Assembly (NCBI GenBank): GCA_903902915.1
Contig: CAIUWR010000017.1
Location: 1-64,000, forward strand
From: an uncultured Hyphomicrobiales bacterium
GTDB lineage: Bacteria; Pseudomonadota; Alphaproteobacteria; Rhizobiales; Beijerinckiaceae
DNA length: 64,000 nt
Reading direction: 5' to 3'
The translations under genes and the position numbers were made by a program. Below are positions 50,867-60,904 of the stretch, in pieces. Below the pieces are notes generated by a model, which saw only the letters and a list, made by a program, of their open reading frames with translations, had not been told where the DNA came from and did not search any database. Positions within the stretch are counted from its first letter, which is position 1, and every line of letters begins with the position of its first letter.

Positions 50867-51550
50867 ATGCCATCCTATCTCGACCTCGGATTGATCGTCG
50901 TCGTTCTCATGTCAGCCCTTCTGTCCATGCTGCGCGGTTTCACGCGCGAGGTGCTGGCGATCGGCTCGTGGGCGGCAGCTTCGGTCGCCGCCTATCTGCT
51001 GCATCCCATGGCGCTGCCCTTCGTCAAGCAATATGTCAGCAATGAAAAGGGCGCCCTTGCGATTGCGGCGGCCAGCATCTTCCTGATGACGCTGGTGGTC
51101 GTCTCGATCATCACCGTTAAAATTTCCGACCTGATCCTCGACTCGCGAATTGGCGCGCTTGATCGCTCGCTCGGGTTTCTTTTTGGCGCAGGCCGCGGCT
51201 TTCTGCTCTGTGCGATCGCTTTCGTCTTCTTCGCCTTCCTCGTGCCTGAAAAGTCTTTCCCCTCCTGGGTCGTGTCGTCGAAGACGCGGGTCTGGCTGGA
51301 GGCGACGGGTAGCTCGCTGGAGGCCATGCTGCCCGAGAATCTGGATCAATCGCTCTCGAAGATCCTGAAGAAAGAGCCCAAAACCGGCGACGAGCCTCCG
51401 TCCGAGACGGACGACAAGGCTCCTGCCCCCGCCACCGCTCCCGTTTCCGCGCCTGTCCGCCCCGGCCAGCGTAGCCAGGCGCGTCCAGACAATACGCCGC
51501 AGAGCATAGATGCGGTGCTCAACGCCGGGAGTGCTGGATCAAAGCGTTGA
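50867..51550 (+). CDS. cvpA: CvpA family protein
   Basis: YLDLGLIVVVLMSALLSMLRGFTREVLAIGSWAAASVAAY; upstream of purF. Confidence 0.92.
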   Translation: MPSYLDLGLIVVVLMSALLSMLRGFTREVLAIGSWAAASVAAYLLHPMALPFVKQYVSNEKGALAIAAASIFLMTLVVVSIITVKISDLILDSRIGALDRSLGFLFGAGRGFLLCAIAFVFFAFLVPEKSFPSWVVSSKTRVWLEATGSSLEAMLPENLDQSLSKILKKEPKTGDEPPSETDDKAPAPATAPVSAPVRPGQRSQARPDNTPQSIDAVLNAGSAGSKR

Positions 51551-51674
51551 TAGAGGCTATGACACCGCTGACATCTGGTGCGGCGAGCCTTATGTCATCT
51601 TTGTTCCACGGATCGGTCCGGCGCGCGCAATCTGCCGCCGGGCGTTCAGCTCCGGATACGCCAAAGGACTTGCG

Positions 51675-53198
51675 ATGAGCCATTCGGATCGCCACGCCCT
51701 GACTTCTGGTTCCGACTCGCTCAGCGAAGCCTACCCTCCTCATGGTGACGACCTTCTCGATCTGGAAGCGGATCGTTTGCACGAGGAATGCGGCGTCTTC
51801 GGCATTTTCGGACACCCCGAGGCGGCCGCCATCACGGCGCTTGGCCTCCACGCGCTCCAGCATCGCGGTCAGGAGGCGGCGGGCATCGTCGCCTTTGACG
51901 GCAAACGGTTCAGCTCCGAACGCCGCCTTGGCCTCGTGGGCGACCATTTCTCCTCGCGCGGCGCCATCGAGCGGCTGCCGGGCAACGCCGCCGTCGGCCA
52001 CGTGCGCTATTCCACGACGGGCGAGACGATTCTTCGGAACGTGCAGCCCCTGTTCGCCGAACTCGACACCGGCGGCTTCGCCGTCGCGCACAACGGCAAT
52101 CTGACCAACGGCATCACCCTGCGCCGTGAGCTGATCAAGCAAGGCGCCATTTATCAATCGACCTCAGACACCGAGGTGGTTCTGCATCTGGTGGCGCGCA
52201 GCCGCAAGGGCCGCATTCTCGACCGTTTCATCGAGGCGCTGCGCCAGCTTGAGGGCGCCTATTCGCTGGTGGCGATCACCAACAAGAAATTGATCGGCGT
52301 GCGCGATCCGCTCGGCATTCGCCCCCTCGTGCTGGGCGAGCTGGACGGGCACTATATCTTCGCCTCCGAGACCTGTGCGCTGGACATCATCGGCGCGCGC
52401 TTCATCCGCGACGTGGAGAACGGCGAGGTGGTGGTGATCTCCGAGAGCGGGATTGAATCGCACAAGCCCTTCCCGCCCCAGCCGATGCGCCCCTGCATCT
52501 TCGAATATATCTACTTTTCTCGCCCTGACTCCATCGTTCACGGCCGCCATGTCTATGAGGTCCGCAAGAACATGGGCGCGCAACTGGCCCGCGAAGCTGG
52601 TGTGGACGCGGATGTGATCGTGCCCGTCCCCGATTCAGGCGTGCCTGCGGCCATCGGCTATGCGCGCGAAGCCGGCATCCCCTTCGAGCTGGGCATTGTG
52701 CGCAACCACTATGTGGGCCGCACCTTCATCCAGCCGACCCAGTCCGTGCGCGAGCTTGGCGTGCGCCTGAAGCACAGCGCCAACCGCTCGGTGGTGAAGG
52801 ACAAGAAGATCGTCCTGATCGACGATTCCATCGTGCGCGGCACGACATCAGTGAAAATCGTGCAAATGATGCGCGACGCTGGCGCCAAGGAAGTGCATTT
52901 CCGCATTTCGTCTCCGCCGATCACCCATCCCGATTACTATGGCATCGACACGCCGAGCCGAGACAAACTGCTCGCCGCGACCCATTCGCTGGAAGAAATG
53001 CGCCGCTACATCGGTTGCGACTCGCTCGCCTTCCTGTCCGTCGATGGAATCTATCGCGCCATGGGCGAAGAGGGACGGGACAACGCCCGGCCGCAGTTCA
53101 CCGATCATTGCTTCACCGGCGATTACCCGACGAATCTGACCGATCTGGGCGGCGACGCGACGCGCCGTCAGCTCTCGCTGCTTGCGGAAATGGCTTAG
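51675..53198 (+). CDS. purF: amidophosphoribosyltransferase
   Basis: LHEECGVFGIFGHPEAAAITALGLHALQHRGQEAAGIV...VLIDDSIVRGTTSVKIVQMMRDAGAKEVHFRISSPPI. Confidence 0.98.
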   Translation: MSHSDRHALTSGSDSLSEAYPPHGDDLLDLEADRLHEECGVFGIFGHPEAAAITALGLHALQHRGQEAAGIVAFDGKRFSSERRLGLVGDHFSSRGAIERLPGNAAVGHVRYSTTGETILRNVQPLFAELDTGGFAVAHNGNLTNGITLRRELIKQGAIYQSTSDTEVVLHLVARSRKGRILDRFIEALRQLEGAYSLVAITNKKLIGVRDPLGIRPLVLGELDGHYIFASETCALDIIGARFIRDVENGEVVVISESGIESHKPFPPQPMRPCIFEYIYFSRPDSIVHGRHVYEVRKNMGAQLAREAGVDADVIVPVPDSGVPAAIGYAREAGIPFELGIVRNHYVGRTFIQPTQSVRELGVRLKHSANRSVVKDKKIVLIDDSIVRGTTSVKIVQMMRDAGAKEVHFRISSPPITHPDYYGIDTPSRDKLLAATHSLEEMRRYIGCDSLAFLSVDGIYRAMGEEGRDNARPQFTDHCFTGDYPTNLTDLGGDATRRQLSLLAEMA

Positions 53199-53348
53199 GA
53201 CTCTGATGAAAAGAGTCTGGATAGCTCCGTAAGTTATTGATCATAAACATGAATATACAAATCGTTCAGTTCTGCGCATTAACTGATGCGCTCACGAACT
53301 TGTCGCGCTAGGTTACGGCAGAGCGTTTTCAGGCCATCGGAGACAGCC

Positions 53349-54098
53349 ATGAGCTTGCCACTTGCGAACCGCATCGCCCTCGTCACTGGCGCCTCGCGCG
53401 GCATTGGCCGCGCCGTGGCGCTACAGTTGGCGCGGGAAGGCGCGCATGTGGTCGCCCTCGCCCGGACGCAGGGCGCGCTCGAGGAGCTTGACGACGAGAT
53501 CCGCGCCATCGGCGGCGAAGCCACTCTGGCGCCCTGCGACCTGAAAGATTTCGATGCGCTCGACCGGCTTGGTCTGGCCCTGTTCGAACGTTGGCGCAGG
53601 CTCGACATTCTCGTCGCGAATGCGGGCATTCTTGGTCCGGTGTCGCCACTGGCTCACGTTGACCCACCGAACTGGGACAATGTCTTCGCGATCAATGTGA
53701 CCGCCAATTACCGACTGATCCGGTCTCTGGACCCCCTGCTTCGGGCCTCGACGGCAGGCCGCGCGGTCTTCGTCACCTCTGGCGCCGGCAGCAATGCGCA
53801 GATGAACGCCTATCGGGGGCCGTATTCCGCTTCAAAGGCGGCGCTCGATGCGCTGGCGCGCACCTATGCGGCGGAAACGCTCAACACGTCGAATGTCCGC
53901 GTGATGATCGCCAATCCGGGCCCGCTGCGCACGAAAATGCGCGCCAGCCTCGTTCCCGGCGAGGACCCCATGACGCTGCGCACGCCCGAGGAATTCGCCC
54001 CCAAGGTGGTGGCGCTCTGTCGGCCCGAGTCCGAAGAAACCGGAAAGTTGTATGATTTTCCGGTGGATCGCGTGAAGAGCTGGCGCTCGCCCGATTGA
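53349..54098 (+). CDS. SDR family NAD(P)-dependent oxidoreductase
   Basis: IALVTGASRGIGRAVALQLAREGAHVVALART...YRGPYSASKAALDALARTYAAE. Confidence 0.93.
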   Translation: MSLPLANRIALVTGASRGIGRAVALQLAREGAHVVALARTQGALEELDDEIRAIGGEATLAPCDLKDFDALDRLGLALFERWRRLDILVANAGILGPVSPLAHVDPPNWDNVFAINVTANYRLIRSLDPLLRASTAGRAVFVTSGAGSNAQMNAYRGPYSASKAALDALARTYAAETLNTSNVRVMIANPGPLRTKMRASLVPGEDPMTLRTPEEFAPKVVALCRPESEETGKLYDFPVDRVKSWRSPD

Positions 54099-54269
54099 AA
54101 CGCCGCTTCAGTATGGCTGCGAAACAGCTTGAAAATAAGCTTCAGGCAAAGCTGTGGCGCGAAAACACGAATAGTTCGAACAATTTAGATATGTTCAAAT
54201 TACCACTTGCGGCCATTTGGCGCCACGTTCAGCATGGGTTCAGGCACATCGCCGATGGGAACCTGTCGC

Positions 54270-54464
54270 ATGGAAGACCGGAACTTACGCCGCACATCCG
54301 AGCATATCTGGAACGCCTGGATGGACCTCAACTATGCTTTGGCTGACCTGAATGAGCAGGCGGGCGATGACGTGATCCGGTTTGAACTCAAAACAAGCGT
54401 CGAGAAACTGCGTGTCCTGGCCGAACGGGTCGACCTGCTGAGCGCAGGCGCCCCGCCCGAATAA
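54270..54464 (+). CDS. hypothetical protein, 64 aa
   Basis: MEDRNLRRTSEHIWNAWMDLNYALADLNEQAGDDVIRFELKTSVEKLRVLAERVDLLSAGAPPE; no strong competing ORF. Confidence 0.5.
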   Translation: MEDRNLRRTSEHIWNAWMDLNYALADLNEQAGDDVIRFELKTSVEKLRVLAERVDLLSAGAPPE

Positions 54465-54467
54465 GGC

Positions 54468-55892
54468 TCACCAAATGCGTCGTTTACCCTTGTCGAAGGG
54501 GTTCTTCGAATTGCGGGTCGAAATGCGGATCGGCACGCCCTGGAGCGAGAACGTCTCCCGCAAGCCGTTGATCAAAAACCGCTCGTAGCTCGTCGGCAAT
54601 TCATCGAGCTGATTGCCGAAAATCACGAAATGGGGCGGACGCGCCTTGGGTTGCGTCATGTAGCGGATCTTGATGCGCCAACCGGAGACGGCGGGCGGCG
54701 GGGTCTTCTCGATCACCGGGGCCAGCCAGCGGTTCAGGCGACCAGTGGAAATGCGGATGTTCCAGGTCTCGTGAACCTTGAAGATCGCTTCCATCAGCTT
54801 CTCGACGCCCACGCCTGTCAGACCGGAGACCGGCACGACCGGCGAACCCTTCACTTGCGGCAGAAGCCGGTCAGCCTCCTCGCGCAGTTCCAGCAGCCGC
54901 TTGTTCTGGTCTGGCACCAGATCCCACTTGTTGAGGCCGATCACCAGCCCACGACCCTCTTTGGCGACGAGGTCGATGATGGTCAGATCCTGCTTTTCGA
55001 AGGGGATCGTGGCGTCGAGCAGCACCACCACCACTTCGGCGAAACGCACCGCGCGCAGGGCGTCGGCGGCGGCGAGCTTTTCGAGCTTGCCCTGAACATT
55101 GGCGCGCTTGCGCAGCCCCGCCGTGTCGAACATCTTCATCTTGCGGTCGCTGCCGTCGCGGCGCCGCCATGGAAACTCGACCGCGATGGAGTCGCGGGTG
55201 ATGCCCGCTTCCGGCCCGGTCAGGAGCCGATCTTCGCCAAGGATGCGGTTGAGCAAAGTGGACTTGCCCGCATTGGGGCGGCCGATGACGGCCACGCGCA
55301 GGGGCTTGGACGTGTCCAGCTCCGAACCGTCCTCCTCTTCGCCAAGGATCAGGCGGATTTCCTCTTCCTCATTTTCTTCGGCGGGCAGAGCCGTCTGCTC
55401 GGGCAAGGCCTCGCGCAGGCAGTCATAAAGCTCGATCACGCCGTCGCCATGTTCGGCGGAGAGGGGAACGGGATGGCCAAGACCCAGCTCGAAAGCCTCA
55501 ATGGCGCCCGCTTGTCCCACCTTGCCCTCGGCCTTGTTGGCGATGAGGATGATCGGCTTGCCGGAGCGACGCACCAACTGGCCGAAATAACGGTCGGTTG
55601 GCGTCAAGCCAACGCGAGCGTCGATCATGAAGAAGATCGCGTCCGCCATTTCGATGGCGGCCTCGGTCTGGGCGCGCATGCGGCCCGAAAGGGAGGCCAC
55701 ATCGCCCTCCTCCAGCCCCGCAGTGTCGACGATGGTGAAGGTGAGGTCGGCTATATGCGCTTCGCCCTCGCGTCGGTCGCGGGTGACGCCGGGCTGGTCA
55801 TCGACCAGCGCCAGCTTCTTGCCGACGAGCCGGTTGAAAAGGGTGGATTTTCCGACATTGGGTCGGCCGATGATGGCGACTGTGAAAGTCAT
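54468..55892 (-). CDS. der: ribosome biogenesis GTPase Der
   Basis: Two G domains: [34 protein letters not shown] and [34 protein letters not shown]. Confidence 0.98.
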   Translation of the reverse strand: MTFTVAIIGRPNVGKSTLFNRLVGKKLALVDDQPGVTRDRREGEAHIADLTFTIVDTAGLEEGDVASLSGRMRAQTEAAIEMADAIFFMIDARVGLTPTDRYFGQLVRRSGKPIILIANKAEGKVGQAGAIEAFELGLGHPVPLSAEHGDGVIELYDCLREALPEQTALPAEENEEEEIRLILGEEEDGSELDTSKPLRVAVIGRPNAGKSTLLNRILGEDRLLTGPEAGITRDSIAVEFPWRRRDGSDRKMKMFDTAGLRKRANVQGKLEKLAAADALRAVRFAEVVVVLLDATIPFEKQDLTIIDLVAKEGRGLVIGLNKWDLVPDQNKRLLELREEADRLLPQVKGSPVVPVSGLTGVGVEKLMEAIFKVHETWNIRISTGRLNRWLAPVIEKTPPPAVSGWRIKIRYMTQPKARPPHFVIFGNQLDELPTSYERFLINGLRETFSLQGVPIRISTRNSKNPFDKGKRRIW

Positions 55893-55942
55893 GGGCTCTT
55901 ACATGGTGAGATGGGCGCGCCGCGACAGGAGCGCGCCGGGGG

Positions 55943-56596
55943 TCAGCGAGTCTTGCTGGCTGCGACGAGGCCCAACAAGGTCTCCGCGCGCTGGCGCAGC
56001 CCCGCAGGCGCCTGCAAATCGACGACGATCTGATCGAGCCAGCGACCCGCCGCCTCGAAGTCATCGGCCTTGAGCGCCGCATAGGCGAGAAGTTCACGAG
56101 CGCTGTTGCGGAACGGCGCCCCGGCCTGGGCCAACGGCTCAAGCCGCCGCTTGACTTCGGCGGCGTCGGCCTGATCGAGACGCAGAGTGGCCGCGCGCAG
56201 ACGGGCGACATCCTGCAGGAGCGCCGGAATCTTGGCGTCGGCCGCAAGCGCGTCGTAAATTTCAACAGCCTTGGTCTGATCGGTCACCGCCACATCGGCG
56301 GCGCCGCGAAACCGCGCCAGCAGCGCATAGCCGGCCGGCGCCGTCTTGATGATTTCCTGAAATGCGGCGTCAGCCTCGACCGACTTGTTCTCGCGCGAGA
56401 GCTGGAGGGCCGCCTCATATCGTGCGCCTGCGGCCTCAGCCTTGGCGCGCTCGCCGTCCTTGTAGAACCGCCAGCCCGCTGACGCGGCCACGATTGCGAT
56501 TGCGAGCGCGACGAACAGCGTCTGGTGCTTCGACCAGAACTGCAACGCCTTGTCGCGGCGGACTTCCTCGTCCACTTCGCGGAAAATATCGGACAT
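55943..56596 (-). CDS. tetratricopeptide repeat protein with N-terminal TM (YfgM-like)
   Basis: MSDIFREVDEEVRRDKALQFWSKHQTLFVALAIAIVAASAGWRFYKDGE; upstream of der. Confidence 0.82.
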   Translation of the reverse strand: MSDIFREVDEEVRRDKALQFWSKHQTLFVALAIAIVAASAGWRFYKDGERAKAEAAGARYEAALQLSRENKSVEADAAFQEIIKTAPAGYALLARFRGAADVAVTDQTKAVEIYDALAADAKIPALLQDVARLRAATLRLDQADAAEVKRRLEPLAQAGAPFRNSARELLAYAALKADDFEAAGRWLDQIVVDLQAPAGLRQRAETLLGLVAASKTR

Positions 56597-56899
56597 GTCC
56601 TTGCTCGGTCCCATTTGGCTGGCTGCGACGCACATGGCCGCACAGGTCGGTTACCACGCGCGGGGTCCAAAGGCGAGCAGTTGTTGGCCCCCGCCGGATT
56701 CCTGCGGCCAAGGCGCCATCCTTCGCCCGTTTTGATCACGCGTGCGCCCGAGGGGCGCCATATGGCGGGCGCAATCCCGGACGCTTGATGATGCACGCGA
56801 AAAACCGCCCGGCGCGGCCTGCCGAAGGCAACGCCACCACCCCCCATCGGAGGGCTTTCAGGCGACGGCCATCCGCTACCGGTGAGAAGGAACCGCCCG

Positions 56900-57628
56900 A
56901 TGAACCGCCTCAACCAGGTGAACATGACCCAAACAACCCGACGTTTCGGCCTGCCACAGGTGGCGCTCCTGACCGGCGCCTTCGCAACCGCAGTTCTCCT
57001 CGCGCTCGCCTTCCGGCCAGCCAGAATCCCCTCCGTGGAGCTTGGCGCCCAGGTGGCGGCGCCCGCGCCTGCAACATTGGCTGCGCCCAAAGATGAAAGG
57101 GAGGACGCCCAGCTGAAGCTGGCGGCGGCGATGGCGCGTTTCGCAAGCGCGCAGCAAAAGGAGCAAGAGCAAGCAGCGCCCGTGGCCACTGCGCCGGCTC
57201 CCGCCGCTGTTCCGGTTCCAGCTCCGGCCTCCGACCTCGCCTTCGCTCCCGGGCCAGCCCCCGCCCCTCTGGCGCCTGCGGCCCCGCCTGCGCCGGCGCC
57301 GATCGCCACCCCTGTGACGGCGGCGCCTCCCGGCCCGGCCAGTCCCCCCCTCAGCTCATCGGACCTACGCCGCCTGACCGACAAGGCGGCGCAGGCGATC
57401 CGCGACGGCGACATTTTTGGCGCGCGCCTGATCCTCGAGCGGGAGGTGAGCGCAGGCGACGCGAACGCCATCCTCGCCCTGGCGGAGACTTATGATCCCA
57501 AATCGCTGGCCCGCATGAATGTCAAAAGCGTCAGGGGCGACATATCCCGCGCGCGCGAACTCTATGGAGAAGCGCTGGCCAAGGGCGTGACGGAGGCGCG
57601 CGGTCGTCTCGAAGCCCTCGATCATTAA
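56900..57628 (+). CDS. hypothetical membrane-anchored Pro/Ala-rich protein with SEL1/TPR-like C-terminus
   Basis: N-terminal TM, Ala/Pro linker, C-terminal AIRDGDIFGARLILEREVSAGDANAILALAETYDPKSLARM. Confidence 0.65.
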   Translation: MNRLNQVNMTQTTRRFGLPQVALLTGAFATAVLLALAFRPARIPSVELGAQVAAPAPATLAAPKDEREDAQLKLAAAMARFASAQQKEQEQAAPVATAPAPAAVPVPAPASDLAFAPGPAPAPLAPAAPPAPAPIATPVTAAPPGPASPPLSSSDLRRLTDKAAQAIRDGDIFGARLILEREVSAGDANAILALAETYDPKSLARMNVKSVRGDISRARELYGEALAKGVTEARGRLEALDH

Positions 57629-57708
57629 TTGACGAAACCACTGATCCGGAACAGGACCAACCCCGTATCACCTCCGGCATTCCTCCCGTTTGCCTCTAAC
57701 AGCCTTAC

Positions 57709-57744
57709 CCGCGCTTCTGGCCCCCCCCGGAAGCGCGGTTTTTT
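57709..57744 (+). terminator. rho-independent terminator
   Basis: CCGCGCTTC-TGGCCCCCCCCG-GAAGCGCGG-TTTTTT. Confidence 0.85.
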
Positions 57745-57771
57745 ATGGCGTCGCCACCTCCGCCTGGATGC

Positions 57772-57803
57772 AAAAGGCCCGCCAGGCGCGAGCCAGGCGG
57801 GCC
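57772..57803 (-). terminator. rho-independent terminator of the ion channel gene
   Basis: Minus strand GGCCCGCC-TGGCTCGCGCCT-GGCGGGCC-TTTTG. Confidence 0.7.
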
Positions 57804-57826
57804 AAATGCATCGTATGCAAGTTTGC

Positions 57827-58873
57827 TCAGGCGTGGACATTCTCGCAATCCAGACGCTGCGCGAGCTCGGCTTTCGGCACGTCGCGAAGCATGTAAGCCG
57901 ATTTATGCGAAATCACGCCTGCGTCGGCCAGAAGGTCGAAAGCGGCCTGGATCTTCTGTTCCGGCGTCTTGTGCTTCTCCTCCGCATCGCCATCGCCATG
58001 TTCGCCAAACAGCATCACCATCAGCGTCTTGCCAACGATGTTCATCAACATGCCGAACAGCACCAAGCCCAACAACATGGTGACCGCGGCGATCAACCGA
58101 CCACCGACGGTCGAGGGATAAAGATCGCCGTAACCCGTCGTCGTCAGCGTTGTGATGCACCACCACATCGTCTCGGGAATGGAGGTGAAGAACCGTTTGT
58201 CCTCGGGAATCACTGCACCGGAAATCGGATCCACGGGAACAAATTTCACGAGGCCGGCAGGCTCTCCCCGGGAGACCGCCGCCGCATCCAAGTGAATTTG
58301 GCCCTCTGCGACCGCCTCAGGCGTATAAAGCCCGCCCTCAGTGTAAAACATGAGCGTTGATGAAATCATCAGAACCGAAAACAAGGCGATCAGATAGATG
58401 CGCAAATTGGTCGCTATCTTGTTCGACTTGCCGTCACGGGCTGAATTGACGTCGCTCATCGCCGAACGCGCCAGCTTGAGCACGCGAAGGATGCGGATGA
58501 CGCGCAAAAGACGCAACACCCTAGTGGCCCGCACCGATGAGAAACTGAGCAACATGAGAAAAGACGGCATGATCGAAAGAAGATCAACCAGCCCCCAGAA
58601 GCTGGTCACATACCGGATTCTATCTCTGGCGGTATAAATGTTGAACGAGTAGTCGAGCGTGAAAATCAACACGGAAAACCATTCAAACAACCCAAGCTCG
58701 AAATGAAGCTCCTCCCTGATCGAGTCCACTGATTCCAGCGCGATCGCCACGCAGGACAAGTAAATTAATACATTGATCACCCACACCCAGATCTTGAAGG
58801 CCTGATGTTCCGTGTCGTGGATCAACCGATGGATCAGAGTCGGGTGGGGATTCTCGGAAGAATGTGACGTCAT
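57827..58873 (-). CDS. voltage-gated-type K+ channel / ion transporter
   Basis: S4-like RATRVLRLLRVIRILRVLKLAR; selectivity filter TTTGYGD; six TM segments. Confidence 0.9.
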   Translation of the reverse strand: MTSHSSENPHPTLIHRLIHDTEHQAFKIWVWVINVLIYLSCVAIALESVDSIREELHFELGLFEWFSVLIFTLDYSFNIYTARDRIRYVTSFWGLVDLLSIMPSFLMLLSFSSVRATRVLRLLRVIRILRVLKLARSAMSDVNSARDGKSNKIATNLRIYLIALFSVLMISSTLMFYTEGGLYTPEAVAEGQIHLDAAAVSRGEPAGLVKFVPVDPISGAVIPEDKRFFTSIPETMWWCITTLTTTGYGDLYPSTVGGRLIAAVTMLLGLVLFGMLMNIVGKTLMVMLFGEHGDGDAEEKHKTPEQKIQAAFDLLADAGVISHKSAYMLRDVPKAELAQRLDCENVHA

Positions 58874-59301
58874 GTCGAGTCCAGTCTAAGGGGCCTGAAA
58901 TCAGCGCGCAAAGCAACAGCCGAGAAAAACGACCACAACGACTTTCACGCTTATTTTCTTTAATTTGCATTGGGAGAGGCGTCGATTGCAAGCAAATTGA
59001 TCAAATTAATCACTTGAGCAGGCGAACAAAATTGAAACTTATTAAGTTACATTCATTCCAATTAAAACAAATAAAATACTCGCTCTACAGCACCGCCAAA
59101 TAGAAAGCCGCGCCCGTCCCGGGCGCGCCACTTGCTACGTTCACGCTCAATCCTGTTCGCGCGCGATGGCCTGCAATCGGGGCGCTGGACCATGCCCGAT
59201 GGCGCCCGTGATCACAAAGTCGCGAGCAGGCGGACGCGACACAAAATGGATCAAAAAAGTCATATTAATTTCACTTAACGCAATAAAAACAAACTTGCCT
59301 A

Positions 59302-59315
59302 TTGATCATGATAAA
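59302..59315. promoter_or_regulatory. FNR/FnrL-like box upstream of sthA
   Basis: TTGAT-CATG-ATAAA: 9 of 10 match to TTGAT-N4-ATCAA; about 50 bp before the ATG. Confidence 0.35.
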
Positions 59316-59363
59316 TGAGACTGTGGGACAACCTGATCACCACTAAAACAGCAGCGTCCTGTC

Positions 59364-60761
59364 ATGATTTACGATCTTGTCGTCATTGGCTCCGGCCCCT
59401 CCGGGCAGCGCGCCGCCATTCAGGCCGCGAAATTGGGCAAGCATGTCGCGGTCGTGGAAAAGCGCCGCGTCGTGGGCGGCGTTTGCGTCAATACCGGCAC
59501 GATCCCCTCCAAAACGTTCCGCGAAGCGGTGCTGCATCTGTCGGGCTTTCGCGAACGCGGCATCTATGGTTCATCCTATACCGTGAAGCAGGACATTCAG
59601 GTCGAGGATCTGTTGTTTCGCGTCGAACAAGTGATCCGCAGCGAGATCGACGTGATCCGCGCCCAGCTTGCGCGCAACAAGGTGCAGCTGATCGAGGCCG
59701 AGGCTTCCTTCATCGACGCGCATCACATCCGGCTCGACGACGGCACGGATGAAGAACACATCATCCAGACCGACAAGGTCGTGATCGCCTGTGGCACCAA
59801 CGCTGCGCGGGATTCGCAAATCACCTTCGATGGCCAGCGCATCATGGTCAGCGACGACATTCTGCAATTGCGCCAGATTCCCCGCTCGCTGATCGTGATC
59901 GGCGCGGGCGTGATCGGCGTTGAATACGCCACCATGTTCGCGGCGCTTGGCGTGCGCGTCACCATCGTGGACAAGCGCCCGACCCTGCTGCCGTTCCTCG
60001 ATCACGAAATCTCGGCGGCGCTGACCTATATCGCCCAGCAAAACCGCGTCACCATGCGCCTCGGCGAAGAGGTCGATCATGTGGAAGTCGTGGACGGCGC
60101 GCGCGCCCCTGTCGAAGTGCGCCTCAAGAGCGGCAAGTTGCTGCATGCGGAAGCGGCACTCTACGCCATCGGCCGCACAGGCGCCACTGCGGGGCTAGCT
60201 CTGGAAAAAGCAGGCGTCGACCTTGATGCGCGCGGCAAGATCGTCATCAACCCGCATTATCAGACCAGCGCGCAGAACATCTACGCGGTCGGCGACGTGA
60301 TCGGCTTTCCCTCGCTCGCCTCCACCTCGATGGAACAGGGACGCGCCGCCGCCCTGCATGCGTTCAACGCCCGCGACGCGGAAGAACATGGCATCGGCAT
60401 CTTCCCCTATGGGATTTATACGGTGCCGGAGATCTCGACCATCGGCGCCAATGAGGATGAGCTCACCGCCGCAGGCACGCCCTATGAAATCGGCAAGGCC
60501 AATTATCGCGAAATCGCGCGCGGCCAGATCATCGGCGACCGCACGGGCATGTTGAAACTGATCTTCAGCCCGGAAACACGCAAGATTCTTGGCGTGCATA
60601 TTCTTGGCGAGGGCGCGACCGAGCTGATCCATATCGGCCAGGCCGTGATGGCGTTGGGCGGCACCATCGACTATCTGGCCGACGCGGTCTTCAATTATCC
60701 GACGCTCGCCGAATGTTATAAAATGGCGGCCTTTGACGGGATCAGTCGGCTGGACGATTGA
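59364..60761 (+). CDS. sthA: Si-specific NAD(P)(+) transhydrogenase (soluble)
   Basis: YDLVVIGSGPSGQRAAIQAAKLGKHVAVVEKRRVVGGVCVNTGTIPSKTFREAVLHLSG (CVNTGT instead of disulfide CxxxxC). Confidence 0.95.
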   Translation: MIYDLVVIGSGPSGQRAAIQAAKLGKHVAVVEKRRVVGGVCVNTGTIPSKTFREAVLHLSGFRERGIYGSSYTVKQDIQVEDLLFRVEQVIRSEIDVIRAQLARNKVQLIEAEASFIDAHHIRLDDGTDEEHIIQTDKVVIACGTNAARDSQITFDGQRIMVSDDILQLRQIPRSLIVIGAGVIGVEYATMFAALGVRVTIVDKRPTLLPFLDHEISAALTYIAQQNRVTMRLGEEVDHVEVVDGARAPVEVRLKSGKLLHAEAALYAIGRTGATAGLALEKAGVDLDARGKIVINPHYQTSAQNIYAVGDVIGFPSLASTSMEQGRAAALHAFNARDAEEHGIGIFPYGIYTVPEISTIGANEDELTAAGTPYEIGKANYREIARGQIIGDRTGMLKLIFSPETRKILGVHILGEGATELIHIGQAVMALGGTIDYLADAVFNYPTLAECYKMAAFDGISRLDD

Positions 60762-60790
60762 TCGGGCGAAGGAGACGCAAAGGCTGCGCC

Positions 60791-60816
60791 GCCGGGCTTT
60801 GACGAGCCCGGCTTGC
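60791..60816 (+). terminator. hairpin terminator candidate after sthA
   Basis: GCCGGGCT-TTGACG-AGCCCGGC-TTGC; weak T tract. Confidence 0.4.
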
Positions 60817-60904
60817 GTCGTTGCAGAGCCAGCGGAGCTGGCCGGTTGCGTCAAAATCGAAACTGCATCACCTTTGCATCGGAGACCTTGCCCGGAGACC
60901 GACG

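Noticed and set aside
53199-53217. Hairpin GACTCT-GATGAAA-AGAGTC after purF
   Set aside because: Short stem with low GC and no T tract; not convincing as a terminator.
53230-53245. FNR-like TTGATCATAAACA between purF and the SDR gene
   Set aside because: Second half-site is poor; likely chance in AT-rich DNA.
54095-54346. 83-aa ORF overlapping the SDR stop and the 64-aa ORF
   Set aside because: Overlaps the better-supported ORF in another frame; no domain.
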